DNA of 64,000 nucleotides from Botrimarina mediterranea. Its GTDB lineage: Bacteria > Planctomycetota > Planctomycetia > Pirellulales > Lacipirellulaceae. The first letter of the stretch is position 1. The number at the start of each line of letters is the position of its first letter. Positions 33,226 through 41,914 of this stretch are shown here, in pieces. The position numbers and the translations under genes are program-made. A model generated the notes under the pieces. The model was not told the DNA's origin. It made no database searches and was given only the letters and a program-made list of their open reading frames with translations. The stretch lies in contig NZ_CP036349.1 in assembly GCF_007753265.1 (NCBI RefSeq), positions 2,079,363-2,143,362 of the forward strand. The letters run 5' to 3'.

Positions 33226-35796
33226 ATGAAAAGCCGCCGCAGTCGTCGCACATTCCGCTTTCGCAGTGTCGAAAGTCTCGAATCTCGAGCCATGATGAGC
33301 GCTGACGGGCTGGGCGCTACGCCGGTTGCGGACGAGCTCGTGCAGACACCGGCGCCGGCCGCGGCCACCTTCGCGTCGCTCGACGACTTGCGTCAGTGGA
33401 TCACCGAGCAAGCGACAGCCCAGTACGGCGAGTTATTCGGGTCCACGCTGGAGCGTCCGCCTTACTACTTCAACGACAACGATGGAGGGTTCGTCAATTT
33501 CGACGGCATCACGATCGAAGCGACGGTACTCAGAGACGCCATGACCCTGATGGCCGTTGCCGACCAGACGAATGTTCAGGTCGAAGGCGTTGACGAAGCG
33601 GACCTCGTCGAGACCGATGGCGAGTTCCTCTACATGGTTGCCGGCAGCGAGCTGGTGATCATCGACATCCGCGACCCCGAGAATCTCTCGGTCGCGTCGC
33701 GCGTGCAACTGGGCGAAACGCCGGCGGGCATCTATCTGACCGGCGATCGACTCACCCTCGTCTCCACCGGCGCCTCCGGATCGCCTGGTCTGAGCTCGCT
33801 CCGGTGGAGTACGCACAGCTATGGGTACAACACGGGAAAGCCGACGGTGACCGTAACGGTGCTCGATGTCAGCGATCGCGAAGCGCCGACACAGGTCGAG
33901 CAGACCGAGATTGATGGCTCGCTCGTCTCGTCACGGATGGTGGACGGCGAATTACGGCTCGTGACGCAACAATCGGGTGGCGGCTACTTGCCGCCGCCTC
34001 GTTACAGCGCGCCGGCGATCCAACTCGTCACGGCAATCGATGTGATAGGGGTTGACTTCGCGACGGAACTCGAGCCAGCGACGGTAGCGATCCAGCCGAT
34101 GCGGGTTATCGACGGTCTCTTCGTCATCGATGACTGGCGCCCCCAGGCGATGACTTATCAATACGAGTCGCTTGAAGAGTACGTTGACCGCGTCCTCGCC
34201 GAATGGACGCCGACCTACCGGACGCTGTCGGTCGATGGCGAGGTGATCAGCGAGGGGTTGCTCGTCGATCCGATGGACATCGAGATTCCTGCCGATCCCT
34301 TCAAACTCAACGGCACGTCGAGGTGGCGGGTCCGCACGACGATTTCGACGTTCGACGTGCTAGATGACGCAGAGGGGCCGTCCGACACCGAAACCATCCG
34401 CACGTCCGGCGCCACGACGGTGTATGCCGACGGCGACAATTTGTACGTCTTCGAGAAGATGCCGACCCACAACTCGAACGGCATTTGGGCAACCGGCGCG
34501 TATTTCCCTCCCGCAACCCAGGTCACCAAGTTCTCCTTCGGCGACGATGGCGCTATCCATGAGGATGCGACGGGAACGTTCTCAGGAACCCTTCTTAATC
34601 AGTTTGCCGTCGATGAGTACGACGGATACCTCCGCGTTGTCACCACCAGCAATGGCTCCGAGGGCCAAGCCCTCTTGATCCTCCAACAGCAGGGCGACGA
34701 GCTGGTTGTCGTCGGTTCTGTGAGTGGGCTGGCGCCCGGCGAAGAGTTGCACTCCGTCCGCTTCGTGGGTGAAACGGCGTATGTGGTCACCTTCCGGGTG
34801 GTCGACCCGCTCTTCACGATCGACCTCAGCGACCCGACCGCGCCGGTTGTCGAAGGGGAGTTGAAGATCCCGGGGTACTCGGACTACCTCCATCCGATCG
34901 GCGAGGGATATCTGCTCGGGATTGGCCGTGGCGCCGACATCCACTCGGGTTACTACGAGGAGATGCAGGTCTCGATCTTCGACGTCACCGACCTTACAGA
35001 CCCAACGCTGCTGCATCGCTACTCGATCGATGGCGGTCGAAATACGACATCGACAGTCACGGGCCACCAGGGGATCGAAGGCGACGGCGATCATCACGCG
35101 ACCGCCTACTATGCCGACGCGGGCGTCCTGACCCTTCCGATCGAGGGCCAGTACAGTTGGGGGGGCACGGAAGCACTTTACGAGCCGGGCGAAGGCGGCC
35201 TGCTGGTCCTCTCGGTCGATGTCGCCGACGGCATTGAGAAGCTCGCCCTCATCGAACACGAGTCCCCGATCCTACGCTCGGTTCGCGTTGGCGATACGCT
35301 GATCGCGATCTCGGCGACACAGGTCAGCTCTCATCAGCTGACGAGTCCCGCTGACTCGATCGATACTATCGATTTGCCGACAGGTGAAGCGGGTCTGGCC
35401 GTGCTGACCGAGTTCCTTGCCGAGCAGGAAGCCGCCAACTCTATGCGAGAGATGCCGCAGCGCGTCGCCCGTGAGCGATACGTACCTGCGATGCGGGGGG
35501 CGGTGTCACCGAGCCAAGACGTCGCCGCGACGCCGCGGCCCGGTGGCCGTGAAATCTATGCTCCCGCCATGCGACCGCCGGAGCCGTCGATCCGCACGGA
35601 AATCCAGAGAGACCCGCTACGGTTGAGCCCTGCGGCGAGCGACGAGGCGCTGCTGCTCTTAGCGAGTGGCGTTGTCTCCGACGCGGACGAGACGCCGTTC
35701 AATCCCGCCGTCTGCTTCGAGGCCGGGGTAGAAGAGACTTCCCAGACGACCGAATCCGGCGTGCGCCATTCGTGGCGGCCCAGCGTACGCAGTTAA
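33226..35796 (+). CDS. Secreted beta-propeller domain protein with planctomycete-type leader
   Basis: An 856-residue extracellular protein. The leader is the long, basic planctomycete kind (MKSRRSRRTFRFRSVESLES then AMMSADG). The body is the C-terminal beta-propeller family: TNVQVEGVDEADLVETDGEF, LVIIDIRDPENLSVASRVQL, VTVLDVSDREAPTQVEQTEI, LYVFEKMPTHN, AVDEYDGYLRVVTTS, and SVRFVGETAYVVTFRVVDPL. A C-terminal tail (from about 725) has two RERY/GREIYAPAMR-like repeats of low complexity. Function unknown. I chose the ATG at 33226 because the leader begins there. Confidence 0.88.
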   Translation: MKSRRSRRTFRFRSVESLESRAMMSADGLGATPVADELVQTPAPAAATFASLDDLRQWITEQATAQYGELFGSTLERPPYYFNDNDGGFVNFDGITIEATVLRDAMTLMAVADQTNVQVEGVDEADLVETDGEFLYMVAGSELVIIDIRDPENLSVASRVQLGETPAGIYLTGDRLTLVSTGASGSPGLSSLRWSTHSYGYNTGKPTVTVTVLDVSDREAPTQVEQTEIDGSLVSSRMVDGELRLVTQQSGGGYLPPPRYSAPAIQLVTAIDVIGVDFATELEPATVAIQPMRVIDGLFVIDDWRPQAMTYQYESLEEYVDRVLAEWTPTYRTLSVDGEVISEGLLVDPMDIEIPADPFKLNGTSRWRVRTTISTFDVLDDAEGPSDTETIRTSGATTVYADGDNLYVFEKMPTHNSNGIWATGAYFPPATQVTKFSFGDDGAIHEDATGTFSGTLLNQFAVDEYDGYLRVVTTSNGSEGQALLILQQQGDELVVVGSVSGLAPGEELHSVRFVGETAYVVTFRVVDPLFTIDLSDPTAPVVEGELKIPGYSDYLHPIGEGYLLGIGRGADIHSGYYEEMQVSIFDVTDLTDPTLLHRYSIDGGRNTTSTVTGHQGIEGDGDHHATAYYADAGVLTLPIEGQYSWGGTEALYEPGEGGLLVLSVDVADGIEKLALIEHESPILRSVRVGDTLIAISATQVSSHQLTSPADSIDTIDLPTGEAGLAVLTEFLAEQEAANSMREMPQRVARERYVPAMRGAVSPSQDVAATPRPGGREIYAPAMRPPEPSIRTEIQRDPLRLSPAASDEALLLLASGVVSDADETPFNPAVCFEAGVEETSQTTESGVRHSWRPSVRS

Positions 35797-35817
35797 GCCT
35801 TGAGGGCTGCAAAAAGT

Positions 35818-35850
35818 AACGCCACCGCGCCCAGCGGACGCGGTGGCGTT
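35818..35850. terminator. Bidirectional hairpin terminator between convergent genes
   Basis: AACGCCACCGCG (35818-35829) pairs perfectly with CGCGGTGGCGTT (35839-35850) around a 9-base loop, 21 bases after the beta-propeller stop and 29 bases after the stop of the convergent gene. An AAAAA tract flanks the left side, giving a U run for minus-strand transcription. Confidence 0.75.
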
Positions 35851-35879
35851 GTCAGAAGTGACAATCACGATTGCCGCGG

Positions 35880-37670
35880 CTAGCGTTCGATCGATTGTGA
35901 CTGGCCACCCGACTTGCTGGCCTCGAAGGCGACCAAGATCAGTTGATCGTTGTTCGCCTTGACGATCCGTCCTCTCGCCGAGATCTGATCGCCCTTGGAG
36001 AGCTTCATCGGCAACTCTTCTGGCGAACCAAGATCGACAATCAACTTCTTGCCGTCTTGCGTGTTGACATGGGCGTGTTGACGCTCCGTGCCTCGCACCT
36101 CGACGGTCGTCAACGCACGGATATCACCGGTCACCTCACGCAGGTCTTCGGTATTGGGCTGCTGCGGTCTGACCCGTGTGCGCTCGCCGTTGTCGATGAT
36201 GAGCATCCGGCATAGGACAATCGGTTGACCGCCGCGCGCTTTCACGACGGGGCCACGAACCCGGCACTCGTCGCCCGGTTCGCACGCTTGTTGGCCTTGC
36301 TCAGCAGGACCGAGGTCCACCAGCACGTTGCGGCCGGCGTCCGATCGCAGCACCATCAGCTGGCGCTCTTGGCCTCGAACCGTCGCTTTACGCATCGAAG
36401 CGACCTTCCCCGAAAAGCTCGGCGACTTGTTCGCCTTCGTCATCTGCGACTCGCTGCTTTGCTGTCGGTCGCGACTGGCCTGATTCGAGCTGGCCTGATT
36501 CGAGCTGGCCTGTTGCGAGCTGGCCTGTTGCGAGTTATCTCCCCGCTGGTCCGACCGGCGATCGATCGCAATCGACTCGCCATCGTGCTGGATGCGACTT
36601 GCGATGAGAATGGGACGGTCGTTCACTTTGGCCGGCGCCCCTTCGATCGTCACCCGATCGTCTTCGGCGAGGTCGATGTCCAGCTTGCTGGCCGGCCCGA
36701 GATCGACGAGCATTTTGCCGCCTTTACTCTTTTCGCCTTTCTTGGCATCCGACCGGTCGGTCTTCACCGTCGCCAGGACGTGCTTGTCGCCGCGGTTCTC
36801 GAACTTGCGGGTGCTGACAATCGTCCCCTTCACTTGGGCCCGGTTGCGATTGGGTTTGAAGGTCTCGCCGTCGATCTTTGCCGACTTGGCGACGAGCAGG
36901 CGCTTCTCACCGGCCTTCACGACAGGACCGTTTGCTTGGATCTCGGTCCCTTCAGCGATGTCGTGGTCTTTCAGGGCCTTGGCGGGGCCGAGATCGACGG
37001 TGCTCTGCTTGCCTTCACCGCCATCGAGGCGGACCAGCAGATGTTCGTTACCACGGACCTTCACCTTCTTGACCTTAGCGACCGTGCCTTGCGTTCGCCG
37101 CGCCTTCGCTTGCATCGAACGACCATCGTTGCTGTCGGCGGACTGATCGCCGGCAGAGACATCATTGAAGCTGTAGTAATCGATGTCTTCGTAGATGCCG
37201 TCATCGTCCCAGTCACGATAGGTCAGGTACGCGTCATAAAAACCATCATTATCGTAGTCCCGGTACTTCGTGACGTATTCGTACATCCCGTCGGAGTCCC
37301 AGTCGCTGTAGTAGGACTGGCCGTCATTCCAGTACCAGTAGTCGTAGAACCAGTCGTCGTTCGCGTAGAGGTCGTCGTAGCCATAGTCCGAGTCGTAGCC
37401 GTACTCTTCGTCGTAATGGCCCCCATAATCGAGATCGCCATCGACATCATAATGGTAGCCGTAGTCGTACTCGTAGTCCGTTTCGTCGTCGTTCCATTCA
37501 CTAGGGTCCGTCCGACGGTAATCGTCGCCGTCGAACCATTCAGTGATGTCGTACCACGGCTCTTCCTCGTAGTACGGCGTGTTGCTGTAGTCGTCCGCGG
37601 CGAGCACGGGCATTGCGAGTAGCGGCGCCAGAAGGGCGCCAAGAATCAGTCGCCATCGAGATAAAGTCAT
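35880..37670 (-). CDS. Exported Tyr/Asp-rich protein with repeated OB-like domains
   Basis: A 596-residue exported protein. Signal peptide residues 1-24 (LLAPLLAMPVLA). Residues about 25-165 are extremely rich in Tyr, Asp, Glu and Trp and include three calcium-loop-like repeats (DWDSDGMYEY, DYDNDGFYDAY, DWDDDGIYEDI). From about 185, four copies of a module of about 75 residues follow, each with an RGxExLxV-type strand, a VDLGPA or VDLGSP box and GPVVKA/GRIVKAN-type strands. A QASSNQASSNQ linker sits between copies two and three. I know no named family. I chose the ATG at 37670 with GAAGGA 9 bases upstream. Confidence 0.8.
   Translation of the reverse strand: MTLSRWRLILGALLAPLLAMPVLAADDYSNTPYYEEEPWYDITEWFDGDDYRRTDPSEWNDDETDYEYDYGYHYDVDGDLDYGGHYDEEYGYDSDYGYDDLYANDDWFYDYWYWNDGQSYYSDWDSDGMYEYVTKYRDYDNDGFYDAYLTYRDWDDDGIYEDIDYYSFNDVSAGDQSADSNDGRSMQAKARRTQGTVAKVKKVKVRGNEHLLVRLDGGEGKQSTVDLGPAKALKDHDIAEGTEIQANGPVVKAGEKRLLVAKSAKIDGETFKPNRNRAQVKGTIVSTRKFENRGDKHVLATVKTDRSDAKKGEKSKGGKMLVDLGPASKLDIDLAEDDRVTIEGAPAKVNDRPILIASRIQHDGESIAIDRRSDQRGDNSQQASSQQASSNQASSNQASRDRQQSSESQMTKANKSPSFSGKVASMRKATVRGQERQLMVLRSDAGRNVLVDLGPAEQGQQACEPGDECRVRGPVVKARGGQPIVLCRMLIIDNGERTRVRPQQPNTEDLREVTGDIRALTTVEVRGTERQHAHVNTQDGKKLIVDLGSPEELPMKLSKGDQISARGRIVKANNDQLILVAFEASKSGGQSQSIER
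36474..36536. repeat. Short tandem repeat inside the Tyr/Asp-rich gene
   Basis: Four tandem 15-bp units of the form CTGGCCTGATTCGAG or CTGGCCTGTTGCGAG encode the QASSN/QASSQ linker on the minus strand. Copy number is likely to vary between strains. Confidence 0.8.
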
Positions 37671-38200
37671 CGTTCTCATTCCTTCGGGATTGAGATTCAA
37701 AACGGGTACGCCGTCGAGATGCCCACGGGTCCCGACGTCTCGGGCTGGAACAGTGCGGGGCAAGCGGCGCAAGAACCTGACCGGCCTATTGTCGCGGAAT
37801 GGCCGCAAGGAGCGTGCCAACCGGCAGTCTCAGTTAACGACGCGCTTCCAACAGAACGTAAACGCCATCTCACATGAGGAAGAGCGAGCGGCACTCGGCC
37901 CACGGTTGAGCGGACGACACACTCTAAAATCAGTGGGATTCACCGGACGAAGCAAGATTCGACAGTTCGCTTCCTCACCTTATCGAAATTCTCCTGAGCT
38001 CGCGTCGCGCTCAAGCAAGCGGACAGCGAAGCGCGGGCGCCGCCGCTGGTGAAGAAATTACCGGATCGGATTCCATGGCCCCATAGCGGATGCTACGTGG
38101 TCACCGCCCGCCGGATGCAAGCGCGATGAGCTTCTGCTCGGGACGCTGGCGCCGGAGGTGTGTGCTCCCCGGACCCTGTTGGCAGACCGCCCGCTGGATC
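37671..38200. other. Intergenic region upstream of the Tyr/Asp-rich gene
   Basis: A 530-base gap between two minus-strand genes. A 120-codon plus-strand frame (37690-38052) is Arg/Ser-rich with no domain and looks like noise. No hairpin, tRNA or repeat was recognised; the promoter for the 37670 gene must lie here. Confidence 0.45.
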
Positions 38201-39670
38201 CTAAACCGCAAGCGCCGCGACGTCGGCTAGCTCGGCGTCGCCCCAGCCGCAGCCGGCGGTGACGTCGTACGCGGCGAGTTTGTTGAGACCGTCGAGGGCG
38301 GCGACCTTGAACGCTTCGGCCATCGTCGGGTAGTTGAACACCGTGTCGCGGAAGTAGTCGAGCGTGCCGCCGAACGCCATCACGGCTTGGCCGATGTGGA
38401 TGATCTCGGTCGCCGATTCGCCGATCGCATGAACGCCCAGCAGCTGGCGCGTCTCGCGGTGGAAGAGGATCTTGAGCAGGCCGGTCTCGTCGCCGGCGAT
38501 CTGGCCGCGGGCGATCTCGGAGAACCGCGCGACGCCGACTTCGTAAGGCGCGTGGTCGGCGGTGAGCTGCTGCTCGCTCTTGCCGATCGACGAGATCTCC
38601 GGCACGGTGAACAGGCCGTAGGGGATCTCGCCCATGTCGCGGGCCGGGACGCCGAACGCATGGCAGACCGCCTGACGGCCTTGTTCCATCGAGGCGCTAG
38701 CGAGGGCGGGGAAGCCGACGATGTCGCCGACGGCGTAGATGTGCGGGACCTCGGTCTGGAAGCCCTCGCCGACGACGATGCGGCCGCGGGTGTCGGGAGC
38801 CAGGCCGGCGGCTTCGAGGTTGAGGAACTCGGTGTCGCCCTGGCGGCCGACGCTGAAGAGGACCGTCTCGCCGAGCAGTCGCTTGCCGCTCTCGAGCTCG
38901 ACCGCCGCCGCATTGAGGCCGACACGCCGCACGTCGGCGACGTTCTCGCCCAAGCGGAACGTCACACCCATCGAGCGCGCGTTGTAGACAAGCGAGTCGA
39001 CGATTTCACGGTCGCAGAAGTCGAGCAGCCGGTCGCGGCCGTCGATGATCGTGACACGGACGCCGAGTGTCGCCATCATCAGGCCGTACTCGACGCCGAT
39101 GACGCCGCCGCCGACGACGATCATCGAACGCGGGATGCGGTCGAGATCGAGGAACTCGTCCGAGTCGAAGACCGTGCGGCCATCGAACGGGATGTGCTTG
39201 GGCCGCGCCGGCTTGGTGCCGGGGGCGAGCAGCACCTTGTCCGCGGCGAGGTGCACGGGCCCCTCGGGCGTGAGCACCTCAACGGTGTGTGTGTCGGCGA
39301 AGCTCGCCTCGCCGACGATGGTCTCGACGCCGTTGCGGTCGAACTGGTCCTGGATGACGTCCCATTCGCGACGCGAGACGTGCTGCAGCTTGTGCCGCAG
39401 GTCGTCCATCGTGATCGACTTGCGCGAACGGTACTGTTCGCCGTAGACCTCGCGCTGGCGGAAGCCGGTGAGGTGGAGGATCGCCTCGCGCATCGTCTTG
39501 GAGGGGATCGTGCCGGTGTGCAGGCAGACGCCGCCAACGAGTTCTTTCTGCCGCTCGACGATCGCGACACGCTTGCCGAGCTTCGCCGCGCAGATGGCCG
39601 CCTTCTGGCCGCCGGGGCCGCTGCCGACTACGACGAGGTCAAAACAGTTCACGGCGGTCGCTCGCTTCAT
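38201..39670 (-). CDS. sthA: Soluble pyridine nucleotide transhydrogenase (Si-specific)
   Basis: A 489-residue flavoprotein that balances NADH and NADPH. It has the FAD motif DLVVVGSGPGGQKAAICAA, the SthA version of the redox site GGVCLHTGTIPSKTMREA (Thr where disulphide reductases have the second Cys), the NAD motif SMIVVGGGVIGVEYGLMMA, IYAVGDIVGFPALASASMEQ and the dimerisation tail with VHAIGESATEIIHIGQ. I chose the ATG at 39670 because the flavin fold starts there; the frame stays open upstream through a repeat and is not coding. Confidence 0.93.
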   Translation of the reverse strand: MKRATAVNCFDLVVVGSGPGGQKAAICAAKLGKRVAIVERQKELVGGVCLHTGTIPSKTMREAILHLTGFRQREVYGEQYRSRKSITMDDLRHKLQHVSRREWDVIQDQFDRNGVETIVGEASFADTHTVEVLTPEGPVHLAADKVLLAPGTKPARPKHIPFDGRTVFDSDEFLDLDRIPRSMIVVGGGVIGVEYGLMMATLGVRVTIIDGRDRLLDFCDREIVDSLVYNARSMGVTFRLGENVADVRRVGLNAAAVELESGKRLLGETVLFSVGRQGDTEFLNLEAAGLAPDTRGRIVVGEGFQTEVPHIYAVGDIVGFPALASASMEQGRQAVCHAFGVPARDMGEIPYGLFTVPEISSIGKSEQQLTADHAPYEVGVARFSEIARGQIAGDETGLLKILFHRETRQLLGVHAIGESATEIIHIGQAVMAFGGTLDYFRDTVFNYPTMAEAFKVAALDGLNKLAAYDVTAGCGWGDAELADVAALAV

Positions 39671-39793
39671 TGCGGGAGGGAAAGGTCCGCGTAAGCGTAC
39701 GGCAAGCCGAGTGGCGTGCCGGCGACCGGCACGGCGGGTTTGCAGCAAAGGGGCGCCGGCTGTGACGGTTGTGTCGATTCTTAGCGACGGAGC

Positions 39794-39880
39794 TGTGGGA
39801 GGGGTCTCCAGACCCCGATTACGGTATCCATTCCGAAACGGCATGGTGCGCGAAATCGGGGTCTGGAGACCCCTCCCACA
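39794..39880. repeat. 87-bp inverted repeat (GTGGGAGGCGTCTCCAGAC family), copy 2
   Basis: Begins TGTGGGAGGGGTCTCCAGAC and ends GTCTGGAGACCCCTCCCACA between the HAD gene and sthA. The two arms match, including the compensatory GGGG/CCCC variant seen in only one arm of copy 1. Confidence 0.9.
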
Positions 39881-39899
39881 ATTGAGCCATTTGACCGAT

Positions 39900-40592
39900 T
39901 CAGTCGGACAGGAACGCGACGATGTCATCCGCGTCTTCGAGCGTCTCGACCAAAAGGTCGGGCTTCGTCGTGGCGAGTTCTTCGGCGGTGATGTGCCCCG
40001 TCGGCACGGCGACGGCGTAGGCGCCGACCGACCGCGCGCAGCGCACGTCGTTGGGCGTATCGCCGATGACGACGATCCGTTCGTCGGCGGAAGCCGCTCC
40101 ATTGGGAGAGCTGCCGTGACGCTCCCGCGCCCTTGCGACGGCGGTGGCGGCGATGTCGTTGCGGTCGGGGTGGTCGTCGCCAAAGCCGCCGAACGCGAAG
40201 CGATGCCAGAGGTCGTAGTAGCGTAGCTTGGTCTCCGCCGCGGCGGCGACGTTGCCCGTCAGCAGGCCGATGTGCACGTCGCCGAGCGACTCGAGCCGAT
40301 CGAGCAACGCGAACACGCCCGGCAAGACGAGGCCCTCACGTCGGCGCAGATGATCCTCGATGCGGGCGACGTACCCCTCTCGGAACCGCCGCCAGTTCTC
40401 GTGCGTGTTCTCGATGCCATGCGCGACGAATAAGTTGCCGGCGATGCCGCGATCGCTCTGCCCCGCGAAGGGGACCTCTCGCGAAATCTCCGGCACGCCA
40501 AAGTCCTCGGCAAAGGTCTCGGCAAACGCAAACATCCCCGCCCCGCCGGTGAGGACCAAAGTGCCATCGATGTCAAAGAGGCAGGCTTTCAT
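39900..40592 (-). CDS. HAD-superfamily phosphatase (phosphoglycolate phosphatase-like)
   Basis: A 230-residue HAD hydrolase with motif I FDIDGTLVLTGG, a helical cap (about 20-95), motif II LLTGN and motif III VVIGDTPNDVRCARSVGA. Similar enzymes are annotated as phosphoglycolate phosphatase, but the substrate is not readable. I chose the ATG at 40592 (MKACLFDIDG) rather than 40613, which only adds a few leader residues. Confidence 0.88.
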   Translation of the reverse strand: MKACLFDIDGTLVLTGGAGMFAFAETFAEDFGVPEISREVPFAGQSDRGIAGNLFVAHGIENTHENWRRFREGYVARIEDHLRRREGLVLPGVFALLDRLESLGDVHIGLLTGNVAAAAETKLRYYDLWHRFAFGGFGDDHPDRNDIAATAVARARERHGSSPNGAASADERIVVIGDTPNDVRCARSVGAYAVAVPTGHITAEELATTKPDLLVETLEDADDIVAFLSD

Positions 40593-40608
40593 GGGCTTTG
40601 ATGAATTC

Positions 40609-40691
40609 ACCACAAAGGAACGAAGGAATTATGGTTTGTAGGCGATGGGCAACGATTGGGCCAATTAATAGTCTTCCTTCGTTCCTTTGTG
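40609..40691. repeat. Inverted repeat, CCACAAAGGAACGAAGG family, copy 2
   Basis: Left arm ACCACAAAGGAACGAAGGAA and right arm CTTCCTTCGTTCCTTTGTG surround an AT-rich centre in the 105-base gap between the release-factor-like gene and the HAD gene. Confidence 0.85.
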
Positions 40692-40697
40692 CTTCAT

Positions 40698-41192
40698 TTA
40701 TTTGAGCGGCGCGCGATCGCGGTCGGCGCGCTGCCGGTTGAGTATGGCAAAGGCCGCCGGCTCGAGGCGGAGTAGTTTGATGAGTTGGGTGCGGGTGACG
40801 CCGAGCTTGGTGGCGGCGGCGGCTTCGTCCCAATCGGCCGCCGCGATGTGGTCGAGCGCTTCGGCGAGCAGCGCGGGGTAATCGGCGTGTTCGGGGTTGA
40901 TCGCTAGCTTCCCGCCGCGGGTACGGCTCTGCCAGAGTTGCGAAGCCGCGTCGGCGGGCGGGTCGCGGTGCTCGACTGCTAAGCGTACGCGTAAACGCTG
41001 AATGGCGACCTCGCGGTTCTGCTGTTGGCTGCGGCGTTCGTTGGCCTCAGCAAGGACGCCCGTCGGCTTGTGGGTAAGGATGACCGCGGTCTCGACCTTG
41101 TTACGGTGCTGCCCGCCGGGCCCCGAGCGCCGTTGTCGCCGCTCTTCGCACTCGGCGAGAAGTTCGTCGATCGGCAGTTGCGCAGGGTGCAT
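40698..41192 (-). CDS. RF-1 domain peptide-release/ribosome-rescue factor-like protein
   Basis: A 164-residue protein consisting of a class I release factor catalytic domain. The peptidyl-tRNA hydrolysis loop is SGPGGQHRNKVETAV with GGQ at residues 26-28. There is no stop-codon recognition domain, so it resembles ArfB or C12orf65-type rescue factors more than RF1/RF2. Unlike ArfB it lacks a long basic C-terminal tail; the last 60 residues (LLAEALDHIAAADWDEAAAA then KLGVTRTQLIKLL) look like a small helix-turn-helix. Confidence 0.87.
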   Translation of the reverse strand: MHPAQLPIDELLAECEERRQRRSGPGGQHRNKVETAVILTHKPTGVLAEANERRSQQQNREVAIQRLRVRLAVEHRDPPADAASQLWQSRTRGGKLAINPEHADYPALLAEALDHIAAADWDEAAAATKLGVTRTQLIKLLRLEPAAFAILNRQRADRDRAPLK

Positions 41193-41263
41193 CGGCGACG
41201 TGTAGCTGGTTGGGGGCGCAGGTGGCTGGAGTAAGTTTGCGACCTAAGTCTATGCTTTAGGGC

Positions 41264-41845
41264 ATGGCAGCCTCACCCCTCAAGCCGCAAGACTCCACCC
41301 GCTCGCACGAGCGGACCGTCACCGTTGTGTGGCCGTCGATCTCGGCAGGGCCGTGGGGGCAGTGGCTGGGGCGGCTGTACTCGAGTCGGTTCGGCTTTCC
41401 GATCGGCGGCGTCCCGCTGACGCTCGGCCGGTTGATGACGCTCCTCACCGCTCCGATCGGGGCGGTTCTCTACCTGGTCCGTAAGGCGCCGAGGTGGCCG
41501 CTGGTGCTCGTCGGGACCGTGAACACAGCCGGCGTCCGCTATCGCGTCACCACACAGCGGCTGCTCATCGAGAACCCCTTTGAAAAGGACGCGACGCCCG
41601 TCGCCGCGTTGCCGCTCGACGGGTTCGACGAGGTGAAAGCCGAGGTCCAACCGGGCCAGGACTGGTACCACGCCGCCGACGTAGTGCTGCTCGAGCGCGG
41701 CGTCGAGCGTCTGCGCCTCGCCGGCGTCCCGCGCCCCGAGCCGTTCATGCGAACGGTGATGAAGACACAGCAAGCGGCGGCGATCAACCGGCCGGCGAAA
41801 GACGCCGCTAGGCAAGCCGGGCACGAAGTGATTGTCGCTATCTAG
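41264..41845 (+). CDS. PH-like domain membrane-associated protein
   Basis: A 193-residue protein with a hydrophobic segment (about 60-74, LTAPIGAVLYLVRKA) followed by a bacterial PH-like domain (about 86-155: YRVTTQRLLIENPF, VAALPLDGFDEVKAEVQPGQ, ADVVLLERGVERLRLAGV). The family has no settled function. It diverges from the release-factor-like gene. Confidence 0.75.
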   Translation: MAASPLKPQDSTRSHERTVTVVWPSISAGPWGQWLGRLYSSRFGFPIGGVPLTLGRLMTLLTAPIGAVLYLVRKAPRWPLVLVGTVNTAGVRYRVTTQRLLIENPFEKDATPVAALPLDGFDEVKAEVQPGQDWYHAADVVLLERGVERLRLAGVPRPEPFMRTVMKTQQAAAINRPAKDAARQAGHEVIVAI

Positions 41846-41914
41846 TTGGGGGCCTATCGAGAGCAATCCACCCAACTAAGTCGGAACCCGCGCCTGCGGG
41901 CGGGATGAACAGGA

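Noticed and set aside
36225-37622. A 465-codon plus-strand frame opposite the Tyr/Asp-rich gene, Val/Ile-rich and membrane-like
   Set aside because: Its hydrophobic valine runs are the reverse complement of Asp/Tyr codons. The minus-strand reading has a signal peptide, ribosome-binding site and repeated domains.
37690-38052. 120-codon Arg/Ser-rich plus-strand frame
   Set aside because: No domain, no ribosome-binding site, composition of non-coding GC-rich DNA.
38387-39694. A 435-codon plus-strand frame opposite sthA
   Set aside because: sthA has all flavoprotein motifs; the antisense frame has none.
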